The notes: generated from the sequence alone by a model not told the origin. A stretch of 64,000 nt of DNA from Muribaculaceae bacterium (GCA_022510425.1 JAFLTO010000014.1:1-64000); one strand, 5' to 3'. Positions 8,537 through 17,825 are shown, counted from the first letter of the stretch. Program-made: numbers and translations.

Positions 8537-10147
8537 TTATTCCGATTTCGAGGTGATAAAAATAGGAGCACCTTCAATATGTCCTGGTTTAAAAATGATC
8601 TCTTTTACTAAATCCGAATATTGATTTCCGGATTCATAAGAGGGCTGGGTATTGAAAATTTCATAGCGGTAATTGTCGGGACGCTTATCGGGATAACCTA
8701 ATTCGTTGATTTGCTTACCTGTTATCTCTTTAGGGTCTGAAATCTCCATTACTCGGATTTCAGTCGGTTCTTCCATATTATAAAGAATTAACTTACTGGT
8801 CTTGGCAAAAAGTTCTTTATGTTCGTCCATAGAACCTGCTCGGTCACCCAGACGAACATTATATTTATTGTAGTTCAAAATCCATTGAAGATGTTCCGGA
8901 GATTTATAACAGCCAACTAAAATGTGGCTTTTATTACTCATATTTGAAACACTTTCAAAATCGGAGTATCCATAAACCTCAAAAGGTTCTGCTGCTAAGC
9001 TATGTTCTCTTTCAGATGTAATATAATCAGATTTTATTTCGCTATTAGTCTTCTTATGAAGAAAATGATGAAGTTTTATAATATTCAACTTTTTTATGGC
9101 ATTTATCAAATTATCCATAAACTCAAAATCAATATCATTGCCTTTTTGAGGCAACTTTATATACTTGTGCTTTACGACTTCCCAGCCGCCTAACTTGTTT
9201 TTGTACGAATATATTGGCAGATCAGTAACTTTATTGATGCACATTACCATAAATAAATATTGGTTTTGAGACAATTTGCTGGTTGCGGATTTCCATCGAA
9301 TTGCATAAGCGTCAGATAAAACCGTAAATTCATTCGACTGGAAATACGCCCGATAAACATCACTGTTAGACGGAATGGTAATTACATCTTTCAATATTGT
9401 TGCGTTTGCCTTAGGAACATAATAGTTTAAACCTTGGTTCCTGAAACTTGACGTCAAACAAGGTAATATAAAATCTCTATTAGGCTCACTTGGAAGTTCT
9501 TTGGCTTTATAAGGCAGTTTCTTCGTTTTTATCTTATCAAATAAATCACCTAACTTATAGTCTCCCCACTTAATGCCATTAGTTTCAATATTAGCTAATG
9601 CATTCTTTTCGACTTTTGTCAATTCATAATCATCAAACTGACATATCTTTAGATAGTTTTCTAAATCAGCGATATGTACTCGTTCCAATTCCGATGAAAA
9701 GGCATTTATAAATTCAAAATCAATTTCTCCGCTTTCTGTGATAGGCAAAAATATTTTACTATTAATAAATTTACTGTTTACATTTCTAACAAGAACTGAT
9801 AACAACCGTAATTTTAGACCATTCAATAATGTGGTAAAAAATATGTGACTATCCCCAATTATTTCAAATTTAGGTACAACCTTTCTAACAAATTGCCCCG
9901 CATACCAAGTTTTTTTTCTATAATAGAAGTCCATTTGGAGTAATCCCAAACTCCAAATACCAGACTGATTTATATTTCCCGAATTTACATATCCAGTAGT
10001 TGATAAAACGCCTTGGTTTGATGAGGTTCTAGTTACATAATCGTAATCATCACCTTCGACTAATTTATCCGAATTGAAACTTTTGGCGTTTCTTATATAG
10101 AATAAATCGTCTATTTTAAACTCTCCCCACTTAACCTTAGACAACAT
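8537..10147 (-). CDS. BcgI-like/type I-like restriction specificity (S) subunit with extra C-terminal domain
   Basis: Two target-recognition-like halves (VKWGEFKIDDLF... and IKWGDYKLGDLFDKI...), then an extra ~160-aa C-terminal region; adjacent to fused endonuclease-methylase. Confidence 0.75.
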   Translation of the reverse strand: MLSKVKWGEFKIDDLFYIRNAKSFNSDKLVEGDDYDYVTRTSSNQGVLSTTGYVNSGNINQSGIWSLGLLQMDFYYRKKTWYAGQFVRKVVPKFEIIGDSHIFFTTLLNGLKLRLLSVLVRNVNSKFINSKIFLPITESGEIDFEFINAFSSELERVHIADLENYLKICQFDDYELTKVEKNALANIETNGIKWGDYKLGDLFDKIKTKKLPYKAKELPSEPNRDFILPCLTSSFRNQGLNYYVPKANATILKDVITIPSNSDVYRAYFQSNEFTVLSDAYAIRWKSATSKLSQNQYLFMVMCINKVTDLPIYSYKNKLGGWEVVKHKYIKLPQKGNDIDFEFMDNLINAIKKLNIIKLHHFLHKKTNSEIKSDYITSEREHSLAAEPFEVYGYSDFESVSNMSNKSHILVGCYKSPEHLQWILNYNKYNVRLGDRAGSMDEHKELFAKTSKLILYNMEEPTEIRVMEISDPKEITGKQINELGYPDKRPDNYRYEIFNTQPSYESGNQYSDLVKEIIFKPGHIEGAPIFITSKSE

Positions 10148-10164
10148 ACTGTTAAGTGGGGAAT

Positions 10165-12225
10165 CTATTTTCCCAAGCAGCCCTCCTCAGTCTTTTGTTG
10201 TTTTAATAGATTGGAAACCTCATAAGAAAGATATTCCGAGAGGGTTTTTCTAAAATCTGCTAATGTCGGTCTCGAATCTAATGGAGCCGATTGGTTCCAG
10301 TCATCACCACTATTCGGGTCTATATGTCCTTCAAAATACTCCTTTTCAGTAAAAAGATTAAGTTTGGACTTGCCATAACGAACAAGATTAACTACTTCTT
10401 CATACCGCTCCTTCGCCTGATCGGTATCGCGTAAATTAAGAACTTTTTTGGCTTTCTTCCTATTAGCACGAGTATATCCATCGTTAGAAAAGTCGATAAA
10501 CTTGACAATATCATCTTCTTTATGCGCTTCGTTAACCCTAAAGACATAAACAGCTGTCTGTACGCTTGATTTCCCAATAAAAAGGTCTTTAGGCATTTTA
10601 ATACTTGCCAATAGAGTATGCTTCTTTAAGATGCGTTTATTATATTCCGAAGCCTTGCCTGAACCGGCAGAGTGTTGAATGATAATGGCAGCATAACCTC
10701 GATTCATCATACCTAATGCCTTTTCTACGAAATTCATCCCATTACCATCTGCTGAATACGGAGGATTCAGAATAAATGCATTTGCCGGGAACTCTTCATT
10801 TGTCTTTCCGAATCCATATTTGCCGTCAAAGTCGGTCAATGAGTCTCTGTTGAGAATATTTGAACTGCCGTCTCCCATAAGAATCATATTGAGGATAGCA
10901 AGCATATACACTTCCGGGAGCAATTCTATGCCAAGAAGTTGCTCAGTTTTTATTTTAGCCTCTTTAAGTAACAGTTCTTCAGGGGAGTGTATATTGTTTT
11001 TGGCATCAATAAGCATCTCATTCATTGCCGCCACCAATAATCCAGCAGAACCTGTCGCAAAATCCCAAACATAGGAATCCCTGTCTACTCGAGCCAATTT
11101 AACCAAAAGTGTAGCTACATAAGATGGTGTCAAAACTACATCATTGAGTTTGTCTTGCGAGAACCCGAGCCATCCATACATTTCATTGAATAACTTTCCT
11201 GTGAAATCAGTGGTTAAGCCAATCTTGTAATAGATGCCTAAATCATCGACGATTTTCGAGAAGACACGTTTTAATTGTGTTTCGCCATCTACAGCTTTGT
11301 TAATATACTCTGCAGTAAGTGTATTCTGTAACGTTCGTAATATCAAATCTTTTTTCCCTTGCGGCAGTTGTTTCTCCTTCAAAAACGCTCTAATTTTACG
11401 AAGAATGATGTCGCCATCCTTATTGCCCTCCTCCATTGATGATCTCAGTTCATCCTTTTCAAGTGGTGCTACTTTGCCCGGAATGCCCAACGTCGCCATA
11501 ATGGATGCCGCAACAAGATATACGCGGTCTTTTTCTCCTAATCCTTTTTCATTCTTATAAATATCGTTGTTGAGAGTCGTTAAACTTGCTGTAATTTCCT
11601 GTTCCCTTTTCTCTTTAAGCCTATCCAGTTCTTCTTGCGTTAATCGCAAAGACTCAACTTGTTCAATAAATGCATCGAAATGTTCGTCTGCCAAAAACGA
11701 TAAGTCAGTGAAATCACCGACTTTTTGACCGGTCCCTAAATTTTTCTTAGATACATAATATACACCTATTGAATGTTGGAGATTGCCATAATCATCTTTG
11801 TAACCAGTCATACCAATAGCAATGATATCCGTATAACTTGTATGGTGCAATATGGCATTAGCATAGTGTACCGCGCCATTTACAGCGTATTCATTGATGT
11901 TTTTAAAATGGGGTACATTCTTATTTTTCTTATTCTCAATTTGAGCATAAACGTCCAGCTTAATCAGCTTGTCTTTGTAACCCTTATACTCTATAAGAAT
12001 AGGATAGTAATTAAGCTTTTTATCTCGTAGCAATAATTTGGCATCAGGACGATTTGCGCCTGAACCACCATTTTTAGAAAAGTAATCATGTAGAGCATTA
12101 TCTATTTCAGAATTAAGGTATTCCTGCTCTAATTTATAATCTAGATCATAAGAACGCATCCAACTATTCGCGAGATCTGCAATTTGAGGCTCAACTGATT
12201 GTATTTTTTTCTTAGCCATAATCAA
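10165..12225 (-). CDS. Fused endonuclease-N6-adenine methyltransferase (BcgI A-subunit-like)
   Basis: N-terminal RPDAKLLLRDKKLNYYPILIEYKGYKDKL (nuclease-like); DFATGSAGLLVAAM SAM motif; FILNPPYSADGNGM catalytic NPPY. Confidence 0.85.
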   Translation of the reverse strand: MIMAKKKIQSVEPQIADLANSWMRSYDLDYKLEQEYLNSEIDNALHDYFSKNGGSGANRPDAKLLLRDKKLNYYPILIEYKGYKDKLIKLDVYAQIENKKNKNVPHFKNINEYAVNGAVHYANAILHHTSYTDIIAIGMTGYKDDYGNLQHSIGVYYVSKKNLGTGQKVGDFTDLSFLADEHFDAFIEQVESLRLTQEELDRLKEKREQEITASLTTLNNDIYKNEKGLGEKDRVYLVAASIMATLGIPGKVAPLEKDELRSSMEEGNKDGDIILRKIRAFLKEKQLPQGKKDLILRTLQNTLTAEYINKAVDGETQLKRVFSKIVDDLGIYYKIGLTTDFTGKLFNEMYGWLGFSQDKLNDVVLTPSYVATLLVKLARVDRDSYVWDFATGSAGLLVAAMNEMLIDAKNNIHSPEELLLKEAKIKTEQLLGIELLPEVYMLAILNMILMGDGSSNILNRDSLTDFDGKYGFGKTNEEFPANAFILNPPYSADGNGMNFVEKALGMMNRGYAAIIIQHSAGSGKASEYNKRILKKHTLLASIKMPKDLFIGKSSVQTAVYVFRVNEAHKEDDIVKFIDFSNDGYTRANRKKAKKVLNLRDTDQAKERYEEVVNLVRYGKSKLNLFTEKEYFEGHIDPNSGDDWNQSAPLDSRPTLADFRKTLSEYLSYEVSNLLKQQKTEEGCLGK

Positions 12226-12437
12226 ATATTCTCTTTAACGTTGATAAGAATTCTGGGCTCAACTTTCAAGATCTCACCTATTTTTACAAGCATTTCCAAT
12301 GAAGGTTGAGCTGTGTTGGAGCACCATCGCGAAACTGTAGCTTCATTCTTGCCTAATTGCTCAGCAAGCCATTTCCCGGTGCGATTCTGCTCCGCTAAAA
12401 CAACTTTTAGCCTATTTATACGGTCTATATTATCCAT
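12222..12437 (-). CDS. XRE/HTH controller-like protein
   Basis: MDNIDRINRLKVVLAEQNRTGKWLAEQLGKNEATVSRWCSNTAQPSLEMLVKIGEILKVEPRILIN; ATGA overlap with RM gene. Confidence 0.8.
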   Translation of the reverse strand: MDNIDRINRLKVVLAEQNRTGKWLAEQLGKNEATVSRWCSNTAQPSLEMLVKIGEILKVEPRILINVKENI

Positions 12438-12464
12438 ATTACTTGTTGATATGAAGTAATTCAT

Positions 12465-12499
12465 TGATGTTATTTGTAAATTTAGTGATAATATTTGTA
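12465..12499. promoter_or_regulatory. Putative controller operator: two direct repeats with 21-bp period
   Basis: TGATgtTATTTGTA (12465-12478) and TGATaaTATTTGTA (12486-12499), 28 bp upstream of XRE start. Confidence 0.45.
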
Positions 12500-12524
12500 G
12501 GAACAAAAATATTAACCCATTTTA

Positions 12525-12830
12525 TTATCTTCGGCGGCGAGAGGGGTCGTGTTCGTGGGCGTCACAGGAGGATTGGGAAGAGGAACAGCCGGAATCTGTG
12601 CCGACTTGTGGAGGGGTGACACCTCCCGAAGCAGTCTGAAGCATTTGTGCTAAAAGAGAATGTTGACTTTGGTCAATTTGTTCCCAAGGTCAGAAAGAGT
12701 TTTCAATCTCTGCTTGATAAGCATTTCTTTGACGGAGTGAATCCAAGGTAAGATCTTCAATTTCTTTTTTAGATCGTTTCGTTTTTATTATCTTTGAAGA
12801 TGGTTCATTTATTCCCGATTTTCTGATAAA
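12525..12830 (-). pseudogene. Remnant ORF interrupted by one in-frame TGA
   Basis: FIRKSGINEPSSKIIKTKRSKKEIEDLTLDSLRQRNAYQAEIENSF*PWEQIDQSQHSLLAQMLQTASGGVTPPQVGTDSGCSSSQSSCDAHEHDPSRRRR*; TGA at 12690-12692; no start codon. Confidence 0.45.
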
Positions 12831-12920
12831 CTATTATTAATTAAAATAGTTTGGTTAATGATAGGATTATCCATTTACGCAGGTAATAGGTGAATAATTT
12901 AGAAATCTCAAAAAATAATT

Positions 12921-13652
12921 ATGCCAATTTGGAATCCTTGGCATGGCTGCCATAAAATAAGTGAGGGTTGCAAGCATTGTTACGTGTTTCGAGAAGATGC
13001 CGCTTTTAGTAGAGAGATCCCAACAAACGAAGTCAGGAAGACCTTATCCTTCAATCTACCGGTAAAAAGAGACAGGAAACACAACTGGAAATATCCGTCA
13101 GGAACTGAATTCGCCTTATGTTTTACATCTGATTTTTTGATAGAAGAAGCTGATGAATGGCGAACGGAAATATGGGATATGATAAGAGCCAGGGATGACT
13201 GTTCATTCTATTTCTTCACAAAAAGGATAGAGAGATTTGAAGAATGTATTCCTTCCGATTGGGGAGAGGGATGGGATAATGTAGCCATCGGATGCACAGT
13301 AGAGAATCAGCTTAGAGCGGAACAAAGACTTCCAATCTTCCTTTCTTTACCGATAAGACACAGACTTATTGTTGTAGCGCCAATGATAGAACAGATAAAT
13401 ATTTTGAAATATCTGCATCCTGGATTAATAGAAGAAGTAAGCGCCGGTGGAGAATCAGGAAAGTATGCAAGGCCTCTTGATTTTAACTGGGTATTGAATC
13501 TGAGGAATCAATGCATGGAAGCAAATGTGCCATTCAACTTTCATCAGACAGGTTCCTATATCATCAAAGATGGAAAGCAGTTTCATATTCCGCGACCTTT
13601 GCAACATTCTCAGGCTCAAAGAGCCAACGTGGATTATAGACTGAAAAAATGA
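12921..13652 (+). CDS. DUF5131 / phage Gp37-Gp68-like protein
   Basis: MPIWNPWHGCHKISEGCKHCYVF Cys motif; IWDMIRARDDCSFYFFTKRIERF; GGESGKYARPLDFNWVLNLRNQC. Confidence 0.75.
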   Translation: MPIWNPWHGCHKISEGCKHCYVFREDAAFSREIPTNEVRKTLSFNLPVKRDRKHNWKYPSGTEFALCFTSDFLIEEADEWRTEIWDMIRARDDCSFYFFTKRIERFEECIPSDWGEGWDNVAIGCTVENQLRAEQRLPIFLSLPIRHRLIVVAPMIEQINILKYLHPGLIEEVSAGGESGKYARPLDFNWVLNLRNQCMEANVPFNFHQTGSYIIKDGKQFHIPRPLQHSQAQRANVDYRLKK

Positions 13653-13774
13653 AAGCTTTAAGTAATATTATAAACTTGCCAATTGATATTTACTGTTATA
13701 ATTGCATCGGGGACGAGCATTTGGCTGGCTTTTTACAAACAAAAGCGTCTGACGTTAAATAAATGCTTATCGCA

Positions 13775-13793
13775 AATTCGCAAATCAGAGATT
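13775..13793. repeat. 19-bp exact direct repeat, copy 1
   Basis: AATTCGCAAATCAGAGATT; copy 2 at 13902-13920; both preceded by CGTCTGAC at the same 21-nt spacing. Confidence 0.75.
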
Positions 13794-13835
13794 AAGAATA
13801 TTTGAGTCGATTGTTTTGCCTCCGGCACTGAGTAC

Positions 13836-13878
13836 CAGACTAGCTCATTATCCCGCTTCGCTCTGCATGAGCCGTCTG
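13836..13878. repeat. REP-like imperfect inverted repeat
   Basis: CAGACTAGCTCAT ... ATGAGCCGTCTG. Confidence 0.5.
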
Positions 13879-13901
13879 ACATCCTCTAAACAATCTCCTC
13901 G

Positions 13902-13920
13902 AATTCGCAAATCAGAGATT
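13902..13920. repeat. 19-bp exact direct repeat, copy 2, ending 2 nt from the mnmE stop
   Basis: AATTCGCAAATCAGAGATT; also forms GCAAATC-AGA-GATTTGC (13907-13923) overlapping the mnmE stop. Confidence 0.75.
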
Positions 13921-13923
13921 TGC

Positions 13924-15339
13924 TCATTTGCCGATGCAGAAGCGGGAGAAGATGGAGTGGAGGAGATCAGTTGAGGTTATCGAGCCGGTGATGGCTGAGA
14001 GATAAGCGATTGCCTCTCGGATGTCTTGAGCAATCAAATCGGACGGAATATAATTGGAATCTGAGGGACAGCTTTTCAGCGAGGTTAATGCTCTTCTAAG
14101 TGCAGCGGATGCGTTGGTTAAAGCTTCAAAATGACGTGCGTTGGTCACGATTATGTCAGCTTCGGAATTTTGTCCCCCGGTGGCGAAGGAATTAAGTTTT
14201 GAAAGTAGTTCTGAAAGACCGGTTTTAGATTTGGTGGAGAAAGTGATCAGAGAGGATTGAGAAATCCTATCTTGTAAATATTGTTGAGAAGATTGTAAAG
14301 TACTCTCTACCAGATCTGATTTATTAAGTAATATAATTATGTTTTTCGTGGAATTTGTAGACAACACTTCTAATAAGGATTGATATTGAGGCTCAAGATC
14401 AGATGTGGAATCTATTACCCAGATTATGATGAAAGCTTTCTCAAGTGCTTCTTTCGCTCGGTCCACTCCAATACCTTCAACTATATCAGAGGTTTCTCTC
14501 AATCCGGCTGTGTCTATGAATCGGTATAAAATGCCATCTATTTCTACTGTGTCTTCAATTATATCTCTCGTAGTGCCCGGGATATCAGTTACGATGGCTT
14601 TATCATCGTTGAGTAAAAGATTCAGAAGAGAAGACTTACCTGCATTGGGGATACCGGCTATTACCACAGGGATTCCGTTTTTTAACACAGCTCCTCGGGA
14701 GTAGGAAGAAGCGAGATTATCTACTTTCTCCAAAACCTTCGTGCATAATGAAATCAGTGCTGACCGGTCGGCAAATTCCACATCTTCTTCCGAGAAATCG
14801 AGTTCCAATTCCAATAACGAAGCAAATTCAATAAGTTTTTCTCTTAAAAGATTGAATTCTTTTGAGAAGGCACCTTTAGTTTGGGTTATGGCCAGATCAT
14901 GTGCCGCTTTTGAAGAGCAAGCAATCAAGTCGGCCACTCCTTCAGCCTGGGCAAGATCTATTTTGCCATTTAGAAAAGCTCGTTGGGTGAATTCACCCGG
15001 ATTGGCTATCCTTACACCTCTTTTTACAAGATCTCCCAGCAATTCTCGTTGAATCCAAGGAGATCCATGGACGCTTAATTCCACCACGTCTTCACCTGTG
15101 AAAGAAGCCGGAGCAATAAAGACAGTGGCCACTGCCTCATCTATGAGATTTCCGTCAATAGAGAAATATTTCCCAAGATGAGCGGTATGCGAATTAACAG
15201 TTTTCAGCTTAACGCCTTTCCAGGCCGCATCCACAATATCAATCGAATTTGGGCCTGAAACCCGAATAACGGCAATACCACCGGTTCCCGGAGCAGTTGA
15301 AACGGCTGCAATAGTTTCCCTTATTTCGATTTGTTCCAT
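13924..15339 (-). CDS. mnmE: tRNA uridine-5-carboxymethylaminomethyl(34) synthesis GTPase MnmE
   Basis: DTIAA-type N-terminus, GIPNAGKSSLLN, DIPGTTRDI, C-terminal FCIGK. Confidence 0.97.
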   Translation of the reverse strand: MEQIEIRETIAAVSTAPGTGGIAVIRVSGPNSIDIVDAAWKGVKLKTVNSHTAHLGKYFSIDGNLIDEAVATVFIAPASFTGEDVVELSVHGSPWIQRELLGDLVKRGVRIANPGEFTQRAFLNGKIDLAQAEGVADLIACSSKAAHDLAITQTKGAFSKEFNLLREKLIEFASLLELELDFSEEDVEFADRSALISLCTKVLEKVDNLASSYSRGAVLKNGIPVVIAGIPNAGKSSLLNLLLNDDKAIVTDIPGTTRDIIEDTVEIDGILYRFIDTAGLRETSDIVEGIGVDRAKEALEKAFIIIWVIDSTSDLEPQYQSLLEVLSTNSTKNIIILLNKSDLVESTLQSSQQYLQDRISQSSLITFSTKSKTGLSELLSKLNSFATGGQNSEADIIVTNARHFEALTNASAALRRALTSLKSCPSDSNYIPSDLIAQDIREAIAYLSAITGSITSTDLLHSIFSRFCIGK

Positions 15340-16151
15340 TCCGTGAAAGAATAACGTGACTCTACTTTATTTTCAATATCATCGGGAAGAGCAGGGAATA
15401 GGTCTACTCCTAAGTAGTTCTCCAAATCATCAATGCTCATAGCATAGTCCTGCATGTTACCCGGAGAAGCCATATTGGGATAGACAAAAGCAATGGCTCG
15501 GGGTTCCTTTACATAAGGCGCCAGAAAAGCTTTAAAGAAAGCGCTTGGTACCCTTACACCAATATCTCCGATTCTTTTTGTGTCATTATCATCATAAACA
15601 GGACCTGCTACGATTATGATGGCTGAATCTCTTCGTGCCCATTGTCTCTCTTTGTTTTCAAGAGTGTTCCAGGCTCCTGCATTAAGGTTATGGTCTTGAG
15701 GGCATATATTAGCCATTACAAAACAATCATTCATTGCCCGTTCGCTCCATTTCTGGTCGGCCGCCGGACACATGTGGCCTCTGTCGTAGCCCGAATGTGT
15801 ATAATCTCTATGAGTGGGGCATCCTTCAATTTCAAAATCTTGCCAAAAATTGTTGGAACGCTCCACACCGTTGGACACCTCAGAGCCAAGCAATTCCCAG
15901 GCAACATAATTAGGTGTGTGGTTATCCTTATTGAATGATACCGTGAAACCGGCATATTCTTTGATTTGTTCAGGGATACCTTCTCGAAGCGTGACTGTTT
16001 CAAGTGCCGGATAATGCCCTGTTGCCACTTCAAGAATTTCCTCTATGCGATTTGCTTCAGCTGTGGTGTTCAAAGCAAGAAAGCAACCTATCCCAATTAG
16101 AAATATACAGAAAATAAGACCGAAAATAGCTAATTTTGGAATTTTTGTCAT
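15321..16151 (-). CDS. DNA/RNA non-specific endonuclease (NucA family)
   Basis: YDRGHMCPAADQKW motif; N-terminal hydrophobic signal/anchor. Confidence 0.9.
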   Translation of the reverse strand: MTKIPKLAIFGLIFCIFLIGIGCFLALNTTAEANRIEEILEVATGHYPALETVTLREGIPEQIKEYAGFTVSFNKDNHTPNYVAWELLGSEVSNGVERSNNFWQDFEIEGCPTHRDYTHSGYDRGHMCPAADQKWSERAMNDCFVMANICPQDHNLNAGAWNTLENKERQWARRDSAIIIVAGPVYDDNDTKRIGDIGVRVPSAFFKAFLAPYVKEPRAIAFVYPNMASPGNMQDYAMSIDDLENYLGVDLFPALPDDIENKVESRYSFTEWNKSK

Positions 16152-16260
16152 ATAGTATAAAGCAGGAGGTGCAAGGCAAATTTAGTGAAAAAAGGATAAA
16201 AAGGGAAATAATTGATAAAAGACTTCCGTTGAATGATAGAAAAAAATTAACTTTGTAGTC

Positions 16261-16806
16261 ATGCAAAAGAAATCTATTTATAAGTACGCTTCCGAAGCAG
16301 GACTTCCCGCCGGACTGTATCTTACAATCATGTCAGCATGTTTGTTGCTAAGTGTTAAATTTCCCGGTTTGCCATTAGTATTATTCCCTCTTGCATTAGG
16401 TTTCCCATTCATTTTATGGATGCTTATGAAGCGAATTTCAAGAGAGGAACCTTCCTATAATAAATTTTCATCATTATGGCTTGGAGGAATTTATACTGTT
16501 ATTTTCGGTTCACTGATATGCATGTTCCTTTCGGCCATTTATATTGTGGTTTTTGAGCCGGGATTTGTTCAATTATATGTGAGCAATGCGATTCAAGCTG
16601 TTGAGTCCACACCGATGGCAGATCAATATCAACCCACCATTAGGTTGATGAAAGAAGCAATGGATGCTCATTTATTGCCCTCAGGTCTTGAATTCTTGAC
16701 CTCTATGGCATGGCTCACATGTTTTGTCGGCTCAATACTTTCATTAGTTCTTGCACTAATAATGAGCAAGAGCTCAAAGAAAGTTTCAAGGCAATATTCA
16801 GCATAA
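16261..16806 (+). CDS. DUF4199-like membrane protein
   Basis: 181 aa with several hydrophobic helices, upstream of GT2 gene. Confidence 0.65.
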   Translation: MQKKSIYKYASEAGLPAGLYLTIMSACLLLSVKFPGLPLVLFPLALGFPFILWMLMKRISREEPSYNKFSSLWLGGIYTVIFGSLICMFLSAIYIVVFEPGFVQLYVSNAIQAVESTPMADQYQPTIRLMKEAMDAHLLPSGLEFLTSMAWLTCFVGSILSLVLALIMSKSSKKVSRQYSA

Positions 16807-16813
16807 GGTTCTT

Positions 16814-17776
16814 ATGGATATCTCAGTCGTCGTTCCATTATTTAATGAAGAAGAATCACTTCCGGAACTCTCAGATTGGATTAAGAGAGTGATGGAAGAG
16901 AATAATTTCAGCTACGAAATTATCTTTATAGACGACGGGAGCACAGACTCATCATTCCGAGTAATTAAAAAACTTTCGGATAAAAATCCAAGAATCAAGG
17001 CAATAAGATTTAGTAGGAACTATGGAAAGTCTCCGGCCCTCCACACAGGATTTAGAGAAGCACAGGGCGACGTGGTGATAACGATGGACGCGGATCTTCA
17101 AGACAGTCCCGACGAGATACCAGAGCTCTACAGGATGATTACTGAAGAAGGATATGATCTTGTGTCGGGATGGAAAAAGAAAAGATACGATCCATTATCG
17201 AAGACAATTCCCACAAAGCTTTTCAACGCCACAGCCAGAAAAGTAAGTGGAATTAAAAATCTTCATGACTTTAATTGCGGACTCAAGGCATATCGCCGCC
17301 CGGTGGTTAAAAACATCGAGGTTTATGGCGATATGCACCGTTATATTCCATATCTGGCAAAAAATGCCGGATTCAGCAGAATTGGTGAGAAAGAAGTAAA
17401 ACATCAGGCAAGGAAATACGGGCACACCAAGTTTGGATTAGATAGGTTTGTGAATGGCTATCTTGATTTAGGCACCCTTTGGTTTCAGACAAAATTTGGA
17501 GTCAAGCCTATGCATATTTTCGGTCTTTTAGGGTCGTTTATGTTCTTGATAGGTTTTCTGGCTGTTTTGACTGTTATAATTCTTAAAATTGTCAGTGTTT
17601 GCTCCACAGGCTTCTATTTTTACCTAACCAAATCTGTATATTTCTATCTTTCTTTAGCAGCCATGATAATGGGTTTGCAATTTTTCCTGACAGGTTTTAT
17701 AGGAGAACTTATAATTAGGAACTCATCAGAACGAAACGAATATCAGATATCTGAAAGGATAGGAGACGAGGGATGA
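16814..17776 (+). CDS. Family 2 glycosyltransferase (GtrB/DPM-like)
   Basis: DISVVVPLFNEEESLPEL, DDGSTD, TMDADLQDSP; two C-terminal TM segments. Confidence 0.92.
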   Translation: MDISVVVPLFNEEESLPELSDWIKRVMEENNFSYEIIFIDDGSTDSSFRVIKKLSDKNPRIKAIRFSRNYGKSPALHTGFREAQGDVVITMDADLQDSPDEIPELYRMITEEGYDLVSGWKKKRYDPLSKTIPTKLFNATARKVSGIKNLHDFNCGLKAYRRPVVKNIEVYGDMHRYIPYLAKNAGFSRIGEKEVKHQARKYGHTKFGLDRFVNGYLDLGTLWFQTKFGVKPMHIFGLLGSFMFLIGFLAVLTVIILKIVSVCSTGFYFYLTKSVYFYLSLAAMIMGLQFFLTGFIGELIIRNSSERNEYQISERIGDEG

Positions 17777-17825
17777 GGTGTTAGGGATGAGGGATGAGAT
17801 GAAGGAGCGAAGCTTAAATTTATAT

